A stretch of DNA of 32,555 nt from JBFELO01 sp041552055 (GTDB lineage: Bacteria; Acidobacteriota; Thermoanaerobaculia; Thermoanaerobaculales; Sulfomarinibacteraceae). The notes below the pieces were generated by a model. It saw only the letters and a list, made by a program, of their open reading frames with translations, made no database searches and was not told the DNA's origin. The DNA is taken from positions 1 through 32,555 of the forward strand of contig JBFELO010000043.1 in the NCBI GenBank assembly GCA_041552055.1, given 5' to 3'. Below, in pieces: positions 1 through 8,241 of the stretch. How positions within the stretch are numbered: the stretch's first letter is position 1; the number at the start of each line of letters is the position of its first letter. The position numbers and the translations under genes were made by a program.

Positions 1-1
1 C

Positions 2-163
2 TTTACCGACGCGGACGGCGATCACTACACGCTCCAGTCCTACGCGAAGGACAAGACCAGCACGGGCTGCCTGCTCAACGTCGAGACCAACCAGTTCGAC
101 TGCGACATCTGCCACTCGGACGGTGTCTTCGTGCAGTGGCCGGAAGGCATCCAGAGAGAATAG
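2..163 (+). CDS. 3' end of an unidentified protein, possibly pilin-like
   Basis: An open frame enters from the left edge and ends at TAG 161-163, giving the last 53 residues of a protein whose start lies outside the window. It reads as a polar C-terminal domain with three cysteines (TGC, FDC and DIC about 14-24 residues into the visible part) and a TDADGDHYTL stretch. Short polar C-terminal domains with cysteines are common in type IV pilins and pseudopilins, and a prepilin peptidase gene lies at 22863, so a pilin-like protein is possible, but the diagnostic N-terminal helix is not visible. A strong hairpin terminator follows 25 bases after the stop, which supports this being the true end of a transcribed gene. 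Function is otherwise not recognisable. Confidence 0.5.
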   Translation, partial: FTDADGDHYTLQSYAKDKTSTGCLLNVETNQFDCDICHSDGVFVQWPEGIQRE

Positions 164-188
164 CTGCGACAACGCGTACGGCGTGACG

Positions 189-217
189 AGGGGACGCTGC
201 GGCGTCCCCTTTCTTTG
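189..217 (+). terminator. Rho-independent terminator
   Basis: A perfect 9-bp stem (AGGGGACGC at 189-197 pairing with GCGTCCCCT at 202-210), a TGCG loop at 198-201 and a T-rich tail (TTTCTTTG) directly after. It ends the partial gene at the left edge and separates it from the glycan locus. The spacer 164-328 holds this and the -10-like box at 317, nothing else that I can see. Confidence 0.8.
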
Positions 218-316
218 TGTTTGTGGTCGGCGCCCGATGCGGGCACGCCAGCAGCGGTGCGACTGAGCGGGGTCACCGAGACGGACCCGGGGTCAAGATG
301 GGCCTCTCAGGTCTGG

Positions 317-322
317 TACGCT
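317..322 (+). promoter_or_regulatory. -10-like box TACGCT, leaderless spacing
   Basis: TACGCT fits TANNNT and lies six bases before GTG 329. No ribosome binding site precedes that GTG, so transcription starting about seven bases after the box would give a leaderless mRNA. No convincing -35 is visible. Part of a pattern repeated at four other transcription-unit heads in the window. Confidence 0.4.
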
Positions 323-328
323 CGAACC

Positions 329-1927
329 GTGGTGCCGCAGGCCGTGCTCGCCGTGGTGGGGTTGTGGGCCGCGTGGCGTCCGTGTGAGACATCGACGTGG
401 TCCGCGGCGATGCTGGCCGCCGCCGCGCTCGTCCTGCTGCCGTGGGCGCTCGACAGGACCCACGATTCCGGGGCCCGCGCCGGGGTCGCGGCCGCATTGG
501 CGGCCGGGCTGTTCATCGGGCTGCGAGCCCTTTCGGGGTGGGATCCCGCCGCCGCGGTCGGTGAGGCCGGCCTGGTGATCGCCGTGGCGGCCGCTATCTG
601 GTTGGCATCACGGGAGCCGCTTCCGGAGGACGGGCTGAAGTGGTTTGCGCTCGGCCTGGCCGCGCTGGCGCTGTGGGCGGCATGGCAGGTAGCCGGCGGG
701 CTCGACCAGGCGCGGTCCGCGGTACCGGATCTCCCGCCGCACATGCAGGCCAACGCGCTCGAGCGGTTGGCGAGCGGACGCGCCTTTGCCTCGTTCCTCC
801 TGCCGAGCCATCTGGCGGTGGTGCTGGCGACGGCCCTGCCACTCTTGATTGGCGGAATCCGAAGATCCGCGGTCGGTGCGGCGAGCATCCTGGGCTGCGT
901 GCTCTGCGTGGTGGGGTTGTTGCTGACCCAATCGCCGGTCGGCATCGTGCTCGCGGCGGCGGCCGGCCTGACAGTGGTGGCCGGTTCGCGGCGGTGGCCC
1001 GCGGTGGCGGTCGCGTCCGTACTTGCCTGCGGGGCCGTGGCGGCATTCGTGATGCGTCCCGACCTGGCCGCCCTCGAGCCGCTGCGGCTGCGGCTCGACA
1101 ACTGGCGCACCGCGGCGTGGGTGTGGTCGACCTCGCCGGTCGCCGGGGTCGGGTTCGGTGGCTACGGTCAGGCGTCACAGACGGTGCCTTTCGAGGTCGG
1201 CAACCACCCGGCCCACGCCCACTCGCTGCCGCTGGAATGGGCGGCAGAGCTCGGCATCGTCGGAGTCTTGGCCGTAGTCCTCGGGGTGCTGGGATTGGCC
1301 ACGCTGGTGAGGCGGCTGTGGCCGGAGCGCCGGGCGCTGGCGGTGGCGATCGTGGTCGTGCCGATCCACAACCTGGTGGATTTCTCACTGTACACGAGCG
1401 GCGTGGCGGTGGTGTGGGCGCTGATCGTGGGCTGGGGACTGGCGGCGGTTCGAGGACCCTCGGCCGGCCCGGTCGTCGCCCGCTGGCCGAGGCTCGCGGC
1501 GCTGGCTGGCGCTGCCGTCGTGCTCGGTGTGACATCGCTCCACGCCACCAGCGTGGTGGTTGAGCGGTCGGCCGCCGCTCGGCCGACGAGTCGGGGCAGG
1601 TTCGACGGCCTCGTGCGCGCCCACCAGCTGGCGCGGTGGCGGCTGGAGCCGGTGATCATGGCGGCAATCGAAGGACTCGATAGCGGTGACAGCCAAACAA
1701 TCGCGGCGGCGGCCCGATTGCTCGACGACAGCCGCGCGCTGCGACCGGCCTCGGCGTCGATGGCGGCGCTGTCAAGTCGGTTGGCGGTGTTGCAGGGGCA
1801 CGCTCCGCGCGCCGTGAGCGAGGCCTGGGCAGCGGCGCACGCGCAACCCTTTGTTCGTGGGCATGGAGAGCATCTCGACACCATCCTCGGACGACTCGCG
1901 GAAGGCGACGATGGTTCGGGGGATTGA
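329..1927 (+). CDS. O-antigen ligase/polymerase-family membrane protein (Wzy_C-like)
   Basis: About 532 residues, largely hydrophobic, with roughly ten or more membrane segments and a soluble, helical C-terminal tail of about 120 residues. The family signature is around residues 273-310: a GVGFGGYG turn followed by NHPAHAHSLPLEW, then a glycine-rich membrane helix, as in the large periplasmic loop of O-antigen ligases and Wzy polymerases. Enzymes of this family act in the inner membrane and join or polymerise undecaprenyl-linked glycans on the periplasmic side. The open frame extends upstream to a TTG at 215, but that lies in the tail of the preceding terminator; GTG 329 is chosen because TACGCT sits six bases before it. 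GTG 257 is another option. The 3' end overlaps the next gene, a second protein of the same family. Whether it is ligase or polymerase cannot be told from sequence. Confidence 0.8.
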   Translation: MVPQAVLAVVGLWAAWRPCETSTWSAAMLAAAALVLLPWALDRTHDSGARAGVAAALAAGLFIGLRALSGWDPAAAVGEAGLVIAVAAAIWLASREPLPEDGLKWFALGLAALALWAAWQVAGGLDQARSAVPDLPPHMQANALERLASGRAFASFLLPSHLAVVLATALPLLIGGIRRSAVGAASILGCVLCVVGLLLTQSPVGIVLAAAAGLTVVAGSRRWPAVAVASVLACGAVAAFVMRPDLAALEPLRLRLDNWRTAAWVWSTSPVAGVGFGGYGQASQTVPFEVGNHPAHAHSLPLEWAAELGIVGVLAVVLGVLGLATLVRRLWPERRALAVAIVVVPIHNLVDFSLYTSGVAVVWALIVGWGLAAVRGPSAGPVVARWPRLAALAGAAVVLGVTSLHATSVVVERSAAARPTSRGRFDGLVRAHQLARWRLEPVIMAAIEGLDSGDSQTIAAAARLLDDSRALRPASASMAALSSRLAVLQGHAPRAVSEAWAAAHAQPFVRGHGEHLDTILGRLAEGDDGSGD

Positions 1928-3722
1928 GTCCCTGGGTATCGCGGCCGCGGGGGTGGTGGCCGTCTCCGCGCTGCTCGGAGGCGCTTTCTCTCCCGAGCCC
2001 AGATTCGCGATCGGTGTGGCGCTGGCCGCCATCGCGGCGTGGTGTGTCGCCGGATGGACCGGATCGCACGAGTGGGAAGAGTGGCTGGCCCTCGGGGTGA
2101 TCGCGTGGACCTCGTTGGCGGCACTCGTGCAATGGAGCCACCCGCTGGCGGCCAAGGAAATGGTCACCGCCTGGCTGATCGCCTGGTTGTTGTTCGTGGC
2201 CGCTCGGAGGGTCGGAACGGAGACCCGCCATCGGATGGTGGTGATCCTCGCGGCCAGCGCCGCGCTGGTCGCCGCAGGAGTGTTACTGGAGAGCCTCGGG
2301 GCCGGCCGGCCGCGCATGGGGGGGTTGTTCGTCAACCCGAACGTGGCGGTGTCCCTGATGGCGCCCATGGTTCCCGCGTTGTGGCTGCTGCAGCGCCGTG
2401 GCCGAGGGGTGTGGCTCGGCATCGTCTGTGGCGGCCTGGTGCTCGGCATCATCGCAACCGGCTCTCGAGCTGGTTTGGCTGCGCTCGTGGTCGTGATCGC
2501 GTGTGTGCTGCCGACGGCTCGACTGCGCGTGATCGGAGCGCTGGTCGTCGCCGCCGCGGCGGTTGGCATGGTGTGGCTGAGGTTCATCTCCGACCCCGAT
2601 TCGTTGGCGTGGCATCGCGTGGCGATTTGGCGGGCACTGTGGGACCTGGTCATGGCTCATCCATGGCTTGGGATCGGGCCGGGCTGGCTGGAGGACGCCA
2701 CCGGGGTGGTGCGAATCGCGCACGTCGAATCGATCGCGCGCTACCGCCACGTGATCGGTAGTGCGGAGTCGATCCCGATGGGGTTGACGGTGCGGACCGG
2801 GCTGGTCGGCCTGGGGCTCGCGGTGGGCGCCGTGGTGGCGTGGTTCCGTGGGAGCCGGGCAAGAGGTGCCTTCGAGGGTCGGGCCGCGGTGGGAACCGTC
2901 GCCGCGATGGCAGCGCTGGGCGCGTTCCATGACTTCCTGGGGTTGGACGTGGTGCTCTGGTGGTGGGCGATCGTGGCTGGCTCCGCGTTCCCGATATCGT
3001 CAGCCTCCGTCTGCTGTGTCAGACCGCGACGCGACGCCGCCCTCGGTGAGCGGGCGGTCGTGGCGCTGAGCGTCGCCGGGTTCGTGCTCTGGGGGATCGT
3101 CCAACCCGCCCACGCACGGCGCCTCTGGTGGAGCGCACCATCGACCGCCGAGCTGGCGTGGAGCGCTCTGCGCGCCGAACCCTGGCTCGCAGAGGCGGCG
3201 CAGTGGCGAGTCGGAGATCTTCTGCGCCGGTCGAGTTGGACCTGGTACGAGGCCGCCGAGGCACTGCCGGGGAGTCGGTGGGCGACCCACATCCGACGAG
3301 GGAGCGACCGCGTGTGGTCCGACTACGGTCTTGTCAATGCGCGAATTGTGGCAGATCTCGGCACCTGGCCGGACGCGATAGACGCTGCTCGGGAGGGTTT
3401 CCGACGCGCTACCGAGCTGGAGCCGCACCTGCCGTGGCACTGGTTGCGGTGGGCTCGGCTGGAGCGGGGGCTGGGCCGGATCGACGAGGCAAGGAATCTC
3501 GTCGAGCGGGCGGTGGCCGAGGAGCCGCGCTTCGTGCGCGGCTGGCTACTCCTGGCGCGGCTCGAGCTGGACATGGGCCGGACGGACGCGGCCCGCGAAG
3601 CGCTGGCACGGGCCGTCGAGGCATCCGAGCGAGGGCGCTGGCGGCTGATGTCCGCCTACGAGCGCGACCTCGTCGTGATGCCGAGGTGGCAGCTCGAGGA
3701 GCTTTCCCGGGCTCTGGAGTAA
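1911..3722 (+). CDS. O-antigen ligase/polymerase-like protein with C-terminal TPR domain
   Basis: About 603 residues. The N-terminal two thirds is a polytopic membrane domain, and residues about 253-292 hold the family loop (LGIGPGWLEDATG, then RHVIGSAESIPMG), which is more divergent than in the upstream gene: the usual HxH(S/N) cluster is reduced to one histidine. The last roughly 150 residues form two to three TPR-type helix pairs (AIDAAREGFRRATELEP; DEARNLVERAVAEEP; DAAREALARAVEAS), an arrangement known in some Wzy/WaaL-like proteins. ATG 1911 is chosen over the upstream TTG 1851 and ATG 1863 because GGAAGG ends five bases before it; it overlaps the upstream gene by 17 nt, so the two are translationally linked. 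Likely works with the upstream protein in glycan polymerisation or ligation in the inner membrane; division of labour is unknown. Confidence 0.78.
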   Translation: MVRGIESLGIAAAGVVAVSALLGGAFSPEPRFAIGVALAAIAAWCVAGWTGSHEWEEWLALGVIAWTSLAALVQWSHPLAAKEMVTAWLIAWLLFVAARRVGTETRHRMVVILAASAALVAAGVLLESLGAGRPRMGGLFVNPNVAVSLMAPMVPALWLLQRRGRGVWLGIVCGGLVLGIIATGSRAGLAALVVVIACVLPTARLRVIGALVVAAAAVGMVWLRFISDPDSLAWHRVAIWRALWDLVMAHPWLGIGPGWLEDATGVVRIAHVESIARYRHVIGSAESIPMGLTVRTGLVGLGLAVGAVVAWFRGSRARGAFEGRAAVGTVAAMAALGAFHDFLGLDVVLWWWAIVAGSAFPISSASVCCVRPRRDAALGERAVVALSVAGFVLWGIVQPAHARRLWWSAPSTAELAWSALRAEPWLAEAAQWRVGDLLRRSSWTWYEAAEALPGSRWATHIRRGSDRVWSDYGLVNARIVADLGTWPDAIDAAREGFRRATELEPHLPWHWLRWARLERGLGRIDEARNLVERAVAEEPRFVRGWLLLARLELDMGRTDAAREALARAVEASERGRWRLMSAYERDLVVMPRWQLEELSRALE

Positions 3723-3752
3723 CCGGCTGCACCAGGCGACGAGCACATCGCG

Positions 3753-3758
3753 TAACAT
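3753..3758 (+). promoter_or_regulatory. -10-like box TAACAT, leaderless spacing
   Basis: TAACAT fits TANNNT and lies seven bases before GTG 3766. There is no Shine-Dalgarno sequence in front of either ATG 3757 or GTG 3766. Confidence 0.35.
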
Positions 3759-3765
3759 GCTGGTT

Positions 3766-5109
3766 GTGCCAAAGGTCGTGATCCCCGCTCCCTACTGGGG
3801 CCAGCCCGGCCATCTGGGATGGGTACGGGTGGAGCGGTTCGTGCGTTGGCTCGGCGCAGCAGGGTTCCAGGCGGTCGTGATTCGGGCGGGTTCTCGCGAC
3901 CGGGACGCGCAGCGGCAGTGGGGGACCGAGATCACCGTGCGCGATCCGATCGGTTTCTTCACGGATCTCCCAACGGAGTCCGTCAAGGCAATCCCGCTGC
4001 GGCCGAAGAATCTCTTCCGACGATATCTGGCCTACCTCGTGTTGGTGCCCGACCCGGTGGTCGCGTGGGCGCGTCGCGCTGCGAGCCACGCCTCGGTTGT
4101 GGAGGCGATTCGCGGTGCGGAGTGGGTGCTGGCCTCGAGCCCGCCCGAGTCGGCCCACGTGGCGGCCTACCGGCTCGCCGAGAGAGAGGGAGCGCGTCTC
4201 CTGATCGATCTGCGGGACGGCTGGCTCGACGAGCCGACCTTGCCGCTGGTGCCGGCGTCACGAATCCAGACCGTGCGCCACCGCCGACTGGAGGCGAGGA
4301 TTCTGCAACGTGCCGAGCGGATCGTGGTGACCTCCGAGGGGTGGCGGAGGCTGCTGACCGGGCGACTGCCGTGGACCGCAGAGCGGGTCACGGTCGTGAC
4401 CAACGCCTGTCCAGAGTTCGCGCCGCCGGCGAGCGTGGTTCCGGCTGCCTCCGACGATCCGGACCGACCGTTGACGCTGCTCTACGCCGGCAAGCTGTTC
4501 AGCTCGCGCAGCGAACGCAGGATCGAGCACCTGCTGGAGCCGATCGAACGCGAAGTCCAAAACTCGTCGTGCGGTGGTCGGCTACTCTTTGTCGGCAACC
4601 TCGACGAGGACGAACGGAGGCAGCTCGGCGCGTGGGGCGACCGGCTGATGGGGTCGGGCTGGACGGTGGAGGTGCGACCGCCGGTCTCCCGCAACGAGGC
4701 GCTGCAGCTCATGGCCTCGGCGGACGGCCTCCTCCTGTTGTCGTCGTCGGAGGCGTCGATCCCCGCCAAGCTGTTCGACTATCTGGCAGTGCGACGGCCG
4801 ATTCTCGTGGTGGCACCCCGCGGCAGCGAGGTGTGGAAGATCGGCGTCGATCTGCCCCAGGTCACGTTGGTGCCGCTCGGGGAGACCGAATCGAGGAGTC
4901 GGTGTCAGGACTTCGTGGAGCGCTGCCGCGTGTCCGATGTCCGGTACGATCTGCCGGCTGACTTCAGCGAGGAGCATCTCAGAAAGAGGTTTCTGGCGTT
5001 GTTGGGCTGGGACGAGACGGCGGGAGTGAGCGCCTCGGCTGGCGATCGGGGGTCAGATCACCGATCACCGACCTCCAGCTCGACGCCCTCGAGTCGCGTG
5101 ACCTCGTAG
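3766..5109 (+). CDS. Glycosyltransferase, GT4-like (GT-B fold)
   Basis: About 447 residues (450 if ATG 3757 is the start). The N-terminus PKVVIPAPYWGQPGHLGWVR is the first strand and loop of a GT-B N-terminal domain; the C-terminal domain contains LTLLYAGKLF and, near residues 326-341, SSEASIPAKLFDYLAVRRP, the acidic EX7E-like nucleotide-sugar binding region of GT4 enzymes. It is soluble or peripheral and probably transfers a sugar from a nucleotide donor to the lipid-linked glycan; donor and acceptor are not predictable. GTG 3766 is preferred because it opens directly on the first beta strand and has TAACAT seven bases before it. It stands alone as a transcription unit; the last about 17 codons (low-complexity Ser/Thr/Asp tail) overlap by 52 nt the 3' end of the convergent gene on the minus strand. 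Confidence 0.75.
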   Translation: MPKVVIPAPYWGQPGHLGWVRVERFVRWLGAAGFQAVVIRAGSRDRDAQRQWGTEITVRDPIGFFTDLPTESVKAIPLRPKNLFRRYLAYLVLVPDPVVAWARRAASHASVVEAIRGAEWVLASSPPESAHVAAYRLAEREGARLLIDLRDGWLDEPTLPLVPASRIQTVRHRRLEARILQRAERIVVTSEGWRRLLTGRLPWTAERVTVVTNACPEFAPPASVVPAASDDPDRPLTLLYAGKLFSSRSERRIEHLLEPIEREVQNSSCGGRLLFVGNLDEDERRQLGAWGDRLMGSGWTVEVRPPVSRNEALQLMASADGLLLLSSSEASIPAKLFDYLAVRRPILVVAPRGSEVWKIGVDLPQVTLVPLGETESRSRCQDFVERCRVSDVRYDLPADFSEEHLRKRFLALLGWDETAGVSASAGDRGSDHRSPTSSSTPSSRVTS

Positions 5110-6155
5110 AAGCGGGCCGCGAGGGTCTCGGGGTCGGAAGTGTTGCGCGTCATGAGATCCGTGGTGCCGTCGTAGAACCGGTCGAGTTGGCGCACGATCC
5201 AGGTCCCGGACGCGGCAGCCTCCAGTCCAGCCCGGCCGGCAAACGTCTCCGCGGCGTACGCAGTTTCGAAACCCACCGGGTTGTAAGGCCCCCCGAACCG
5301 GTTGGACAATGAGGACTCGAACCGTGGTGTGTGGACGAAACCGAGGGCACGGGCGAATCCGGAGGACATCCAGAACGGGTGCTCGGGAATCTGACGAAAC
5401 AGCATCGCGAAACCATGCAGGTTGAAGGCGTGGTAGCCGACCTCACGATCAGCCATCGCCGCCCTGATCCGTCTGCTCGTCACCGGTGCGAGAGCAGCCC
5501 GCAGCAAGTCTTTGGCGATGACCGCCCGGTTGTCGGGTCCGACCGCCTGTCGCACCCTTCCCGAGCGGTGGGTCCGCAATGTTCCCTCCAAGGCGCGGTC
5601 CAGAAAACCTGTCACGGTCGAGGAGATGACGCCGGCCGGATCGGGATCGATCTGTGCGCCGGCGGCAGCGAACCACAGCTGGTGGTTGAAGGTGTTGTCG
5701 ACCCCGCCGAGACTGCCGTCGACGTTGACGCGCTGCCAGAGCCCGCGCTCTTCGATGAACGGGTGGAGGAGGAAAAGTTCGCGGGCAACCGACCGGCACC
5801 GATCATCGTCCAGAGTCCGAGCCGCGGTCACCAGGCATTCGATGACCCACGCCTGTCCAATCAATCCGTTGCAGAAATCCTTGTCGGGATTGGTTCGGCA
5901 CACGAAGGTGGCACCCATGGGGCGGGCCTCGGGTCGGAGCAGGAACTCGATCGCTCGCCGCGCCGCGTCCCGGAACCTCCGAGCGCCGGTGATGTCGAAC
6001 GCCTTGATCAGGGTGTTCGCCCAGTGGGCGGTGTTGCGGATCGGAGTCTCGGGGTCGCCGTAGGGCCCGTTGTGTCCGGGTGGGAACTCGCCCTCGTCAC
6101 CCTGCAGTGACAGGGCGGCGTCGCTGGTACGCACGGTCAATTCACCCAGTTTCAC
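5058..6155 (-). CDS. Helical-toroid (six-hairpin glycosidase-like) protein of a glycan cluster
   Basis: 365 residues from GTG 6155, which overlaps the stop of the upstream GT2 gene as GTGA, so the two are translationally coupled. The protein is soluble, without signal peptide or membrane segment. It is made of helix pairs separated by Gly/Asn/Trp-rich turns (NTAHWANTLIKAFDITG near residues 35-50, NGLIGQAWVIECL, GVDNTFNHQLWFAAAGAQ, YNPVGFETAYAAETFAG), the look of an (alpha/alpha)6-barrel as in six-hairpin glycosidases, lyases and AGE epimerases. I recall similar proteins, such as haloarchaeal AglQ, encoded beside GT2 genes in glycosylation clusters, but this is recollection, not a search. Likely a cytoplasmic glycan-processing or epimerising enzyme; reaction unknown. 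An open frame continues upstream inside the GT2 gene, but those codons are out-of-frame GT2 sequence and are excluded. Confidence 0.6.
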   Translation of the reverse strand: MKLGELTVRTSDAALSLQGDEGEFPPGHNGPYGDPETPIRNTAHWANTLIKAFDITGARRFRDAARRAIEFLLRPEARPMGATFVCRTNPDKDFCNGLIGQAWVIECLVTAARTLDDDRCRSVARELFLLHPFIEERGLWQRVNVDGSLGGVDNTFNHQLWFAAAGAQIDPDPAGVISSTVTGFLDRALEGTLRTHRSGRVRQAVGPDNRAVIAKDLLRAALAPVTSRRIRAAMADREVGYHAFNLHGFAMLFRQIPEHPFWMSSGFARALGFVHTPRFESSLSNRFGGPYNPVGFETAYAAETFAGRAGLEAAASGTWIVRQLDRFYDGTTDLMTRNTSDPETLAARFYEVTRLEGVELEVGDR

Positions 6156-7153
6156 GGCCGTGGTCCCCGTCGAGTCGGAACCTTTACGCTCGCCACCAGG
6201 GCTCCGGCCCCGGTGGCGGCTCGACACAGCCATGCCGCCAGCCACACCCGGACGAGCTTGAGACCGGTCGCCCTCTGCCCCTTGGTGTTCAGTTGAGTCA
6301 TCACGAGCCCGCGAGTCGGCGGTGCGAGCTGTCTGAGCGCTCGCCGGACAACGGCGGAGCGGGGTGATCCGGCGGTGGCGATCATCTCGAGCTGCCCGAC
6401 ACCGACCCGAAACTGCTTCGCCATGAGGTGGCCGAGACGCCGTGTCGGGTGGACCACTTCGGCCCTGTCCGCGAACGCGAGGGAGAAGCCGTTGCGGGTC
6501 GCCGTGCCGGTCCACGCGACGTCACCGCCCGATCTCAGCGTCGCCGGGAATGCTCCGATCGCGCCGAACACCGCGCTGTGGACGAACAGGTTCGCCGTCT
6601 TGGCGACCTGGCGTTCTCGGATGTTCTGCTCGACCTGCATGTTGGTGATGGCGTCCCAGATCTGGGCACCCGTCGAGCGCGTGGAAAGCTCGAATCGCAC
6701 GTTACCGCCCACGAGATCGGCGCGTTCGGTTCGCATCGCCCGCACGCCCTCCTCGAGCCACCGCTCGGACGGCAAGCAGTCCGCATCGGTGAACGCCACC
6801 ACCGTGCCCACGGCCTCACGCAGGCCGGCGTTTCGAGCGGCGTAGGAGCCGCGGGTGGCGGTCTCGGAGAGAGCCGTGACCCCGAGCTCGGCGACGAGGT
6901 CGGCGGTGCCGTCCGTCGATCCGTTGTCGACCACGATCACCTCGTATCGTGCTCGAGGGTAGCTCTGTCGCTTCAGGGAGTCGACGCAACGCAGAATCCC
7001 CGCGGCATCGTTGAACACCGGCACGATCACCGACACCATCGGCAGATCGTTCGGATCTGCGCTCGTCTGCGAAGCCTCGACGGAGGAATCGTCGGGCCGT
7101 GCCGGCTCGTCGGGGCCTGAATCCCTGGTCCCGGTTGTTGGCTTCGGCTGCAC
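6152..7153 (-). CDS. GT2 family glycosyltransferase (paralogue 1)
   Basis: 333 residues. After a 38-residue polar leader comes the GT-A core: MVSVIVPVFND (about 39-49), EVIVVDNGSTDGT, SYAARNAGL and the metal-binding FTDADC (Asp123 and Asp125). The later block with TANLFVHSAVF and RSGGD (about 207-211) corresponds to the acceptor/base region, and the C-terminus carries a short hydrophobic amphipathic segment (LVRVWLAAWLC) that may bind the membrane. Two close paralogues lie on the opposite strand at 7309 and 8228. GTG 7153 is chosen over TTG 7159 because GGAGG lies seven bases before the GTG. It leads a two-gene unit with the toroid protein. Sugar specificity is unknown. Confidence 0.85.
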   Translation of the reverse strand: MQPKPTTGTRDSGPDEPARPDDSSVEASQTSADPNDLPMVSVIVPVFNDAAGILRCVDSLKRQSYPRARYEVIVVDNGSTDGTADLVAELGVTALSETATRGSYAARNAGLREAVGTVVAFTDADCLPSERWLEEGVRAMRTERADLVGGNVRFELSTRSTGAQIWDAITNMQVEQNIRERQVAKTANLFVHSAVFGAIGAFPATLRSGGDVAWTGTATRNGFSLAFADRAEVVHPTRRLGHLMAKQFRVGVGQLEMIATAGSPRSAVVRRALRQLAPPTRGLVMTQLNTKGQRATGLKLVRVWLAAWLCRAATGAGALVASVKVPTRRGPRP

Positions 7154-7216
7154 GCTCAACCCTCCGGATCAGAGCCGAACCGGGCGAGAGTCGCCCGGCG
7201 ATTCGACCGCTCATCC

Positions 7217-7222
7217 ATTGTA
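7217..7222 (-). promoter_or_regulatory. -10-like box TACAAT for the minus-strand GT2 operon
   Basis: TACAAT read on the minus strand, one base from consensus, 63 bases before GTG 7153, which would leave a leader of about 55 nt carrying the GGAGG site. No clear -35. It lies in the 155-bp divergent spacer 7154-7308, which must hold the promoters for both directions. Confidence 0.4.
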
Positions 7223-7294
7223 GTTGGGGAGTCGGCGGCGGCCCTCGGGCGCACGCAGGGCGAAGACGGCAGACCTCTGGATGGACGGTGGGCC

Positions 7295-7300
7295 TATCAT
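7295..7300 (+). promoter_or_regulatory. -10-like box TATCAT, leaderless spacing
   Basis: TATCAT, one base from consensus, lies eight bases before ATG 7309. The GAGGAGG between them touches the ATG, too close for a normal ribosome binding site, so either a nearly leaderless message or initiation with atypical spacing is implied. Confidence 0.4.
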
Positions 7301-7308
7301 TGAGGAGG

Positions 7309-8241
7309 ATGAGTTCGGACCTGCCGCCCCTGGTGTCGGTGATCGTGCCCGCCCGCAACGCCGCTGGCCACATCGGTGATTGCCTCGAGGCGCTCGCGAA
7401 CCAGACGTACCCCGGGGAGCGGCGCGAGGTGATCGTGGTCGACAACGGTTCGCGCGATTCCACGCGCGAGGTGGTCGCAGCCCATCAGGTTCACCTGTTG
7501 GAGGAAACCTCCAGTAGCAGCCCCTACCCCGCCAGGAATCGTGGGCTCGATCACGCTCGCGGCGAGGTGATTGCATTCACCGATGCCGACTGTCGACCGC
7601 TCGAGACGTGGCTCGAGCGGGGCGTCGAACGTCTGAACGAAGAGGCGGCCGACTTGGTCGGCGGTCGGGTGATCTTCACCTTCGCAGCGTCGCCGTCGGT
7701 GGGAGAGATGGTCGATGCCCTGTGGCATCTCGATGTGCGTCGACAGATTCACGAGAACCGTGCGGCGATGACCGCCAACCTGCTGGTTCGCAGCTCGGTG
7801 TTCGACTCGATCGGAGGGTTCGACCCCGAGGTGCGCTCGGGTGGTGACGGCAGGTGGACACGGCGGGCGACCGATGCCGGTTTCAAGCTGATCTACGCAA
7901 AGGACGCGATCGTCCGCAAGCCGGCGCGTCGGCTAGGCGGGCTGCTCGCCAAGGCGTACCGCGTGGGACGCGGGCTGCCTCCGGCGTGGCTCGAGCGGGG
8001 GGTCGGGCGCGGAGGGATCGGGGTAGCCATCGCCTTCAAGACCCTGCCTCCAGTCCCGTCGGCGGTCAGGAGACGAATCGAAGAAACCGGGGTTCCAGGT
8101 GCCGGGGAGCGGCTGACAACGTTGTGGGCGTTGAGCTGGCTGATGGAGTTGGTGCGTGCGGCCGGCAGCGTGCACGGCGTGCTCGACCTGGCCAGGTCCC
8201 ACCGGTCGGCGTTCGTGAGGAAAGTGGATGGTAGTGACTGA
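7309..8241 (+). CDS. GT2 family glycosyltransferase (paralogue 2)
   Basis: 310 residues with a complete GT-A core: LVSVIVPARNAAG (8-20), EVIVVDNGSRDST, SPYPARNRGL and FTDADC with the DxD at Asp92 and Asp94. The central block ADLVGGRVIFTF, TANLLVRSSVF and RSGGDGRWTRRATDAGF is shared almost word for word with the genes on either side, so the three arose by duplication. The C-terminus again ends in a short hydrophobic helix (TTLWALSWLMELVRAAG). ATG 7309 is chosen because the family core begins right after it, although the GAGGAGG site abuts it; the open frame continues upstream through the spacer into the divergent gene and is rejected. It overlaps the next paralogue by 14 nt in a three-gene unit with a methyltransferase. 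Confidence 0.87.
   Translation: MSSDLPPLVSVIVPARNAAGHIGDCLEALANQTYPGERREVIVVDNGSRDSTREVVAAHQVHLLEETSSSSPYPARNRGLDHARGEVIAFTDADCRPLETWLERGVERLNEEAADLVGGRVIFTFAASPSVGEMVDALWHLDVRRQIHENRAAMTANLLVRSSVFDSIGGFDPEVRSGGDGRWTRRATDAGFKLIYAKDAIVRKPARRLGGLLAKAYRVGRGLPPAWLERGVGRGGIGVAIAFKTLPPVPSAVRRRIEETGVPGAGERLTTLWALSWLMELVRAAGSVHGVLDLARSHRSAFVRKVDGSD

Noticed and set aside
594..1535. 313-codon open frame on the minus strand
   Set aside because: Pro/Arg/Ala-rich shadow of the O-antigen ligase-like gene; no ribosome site and no recognisable motif.
6156..6515. N-terminal extension of the toroid gene
   Set aside because: The frame is open, but these codons are the GT2 gene read out of frame; GTG 6155 with its GTGA overlap is a better start.
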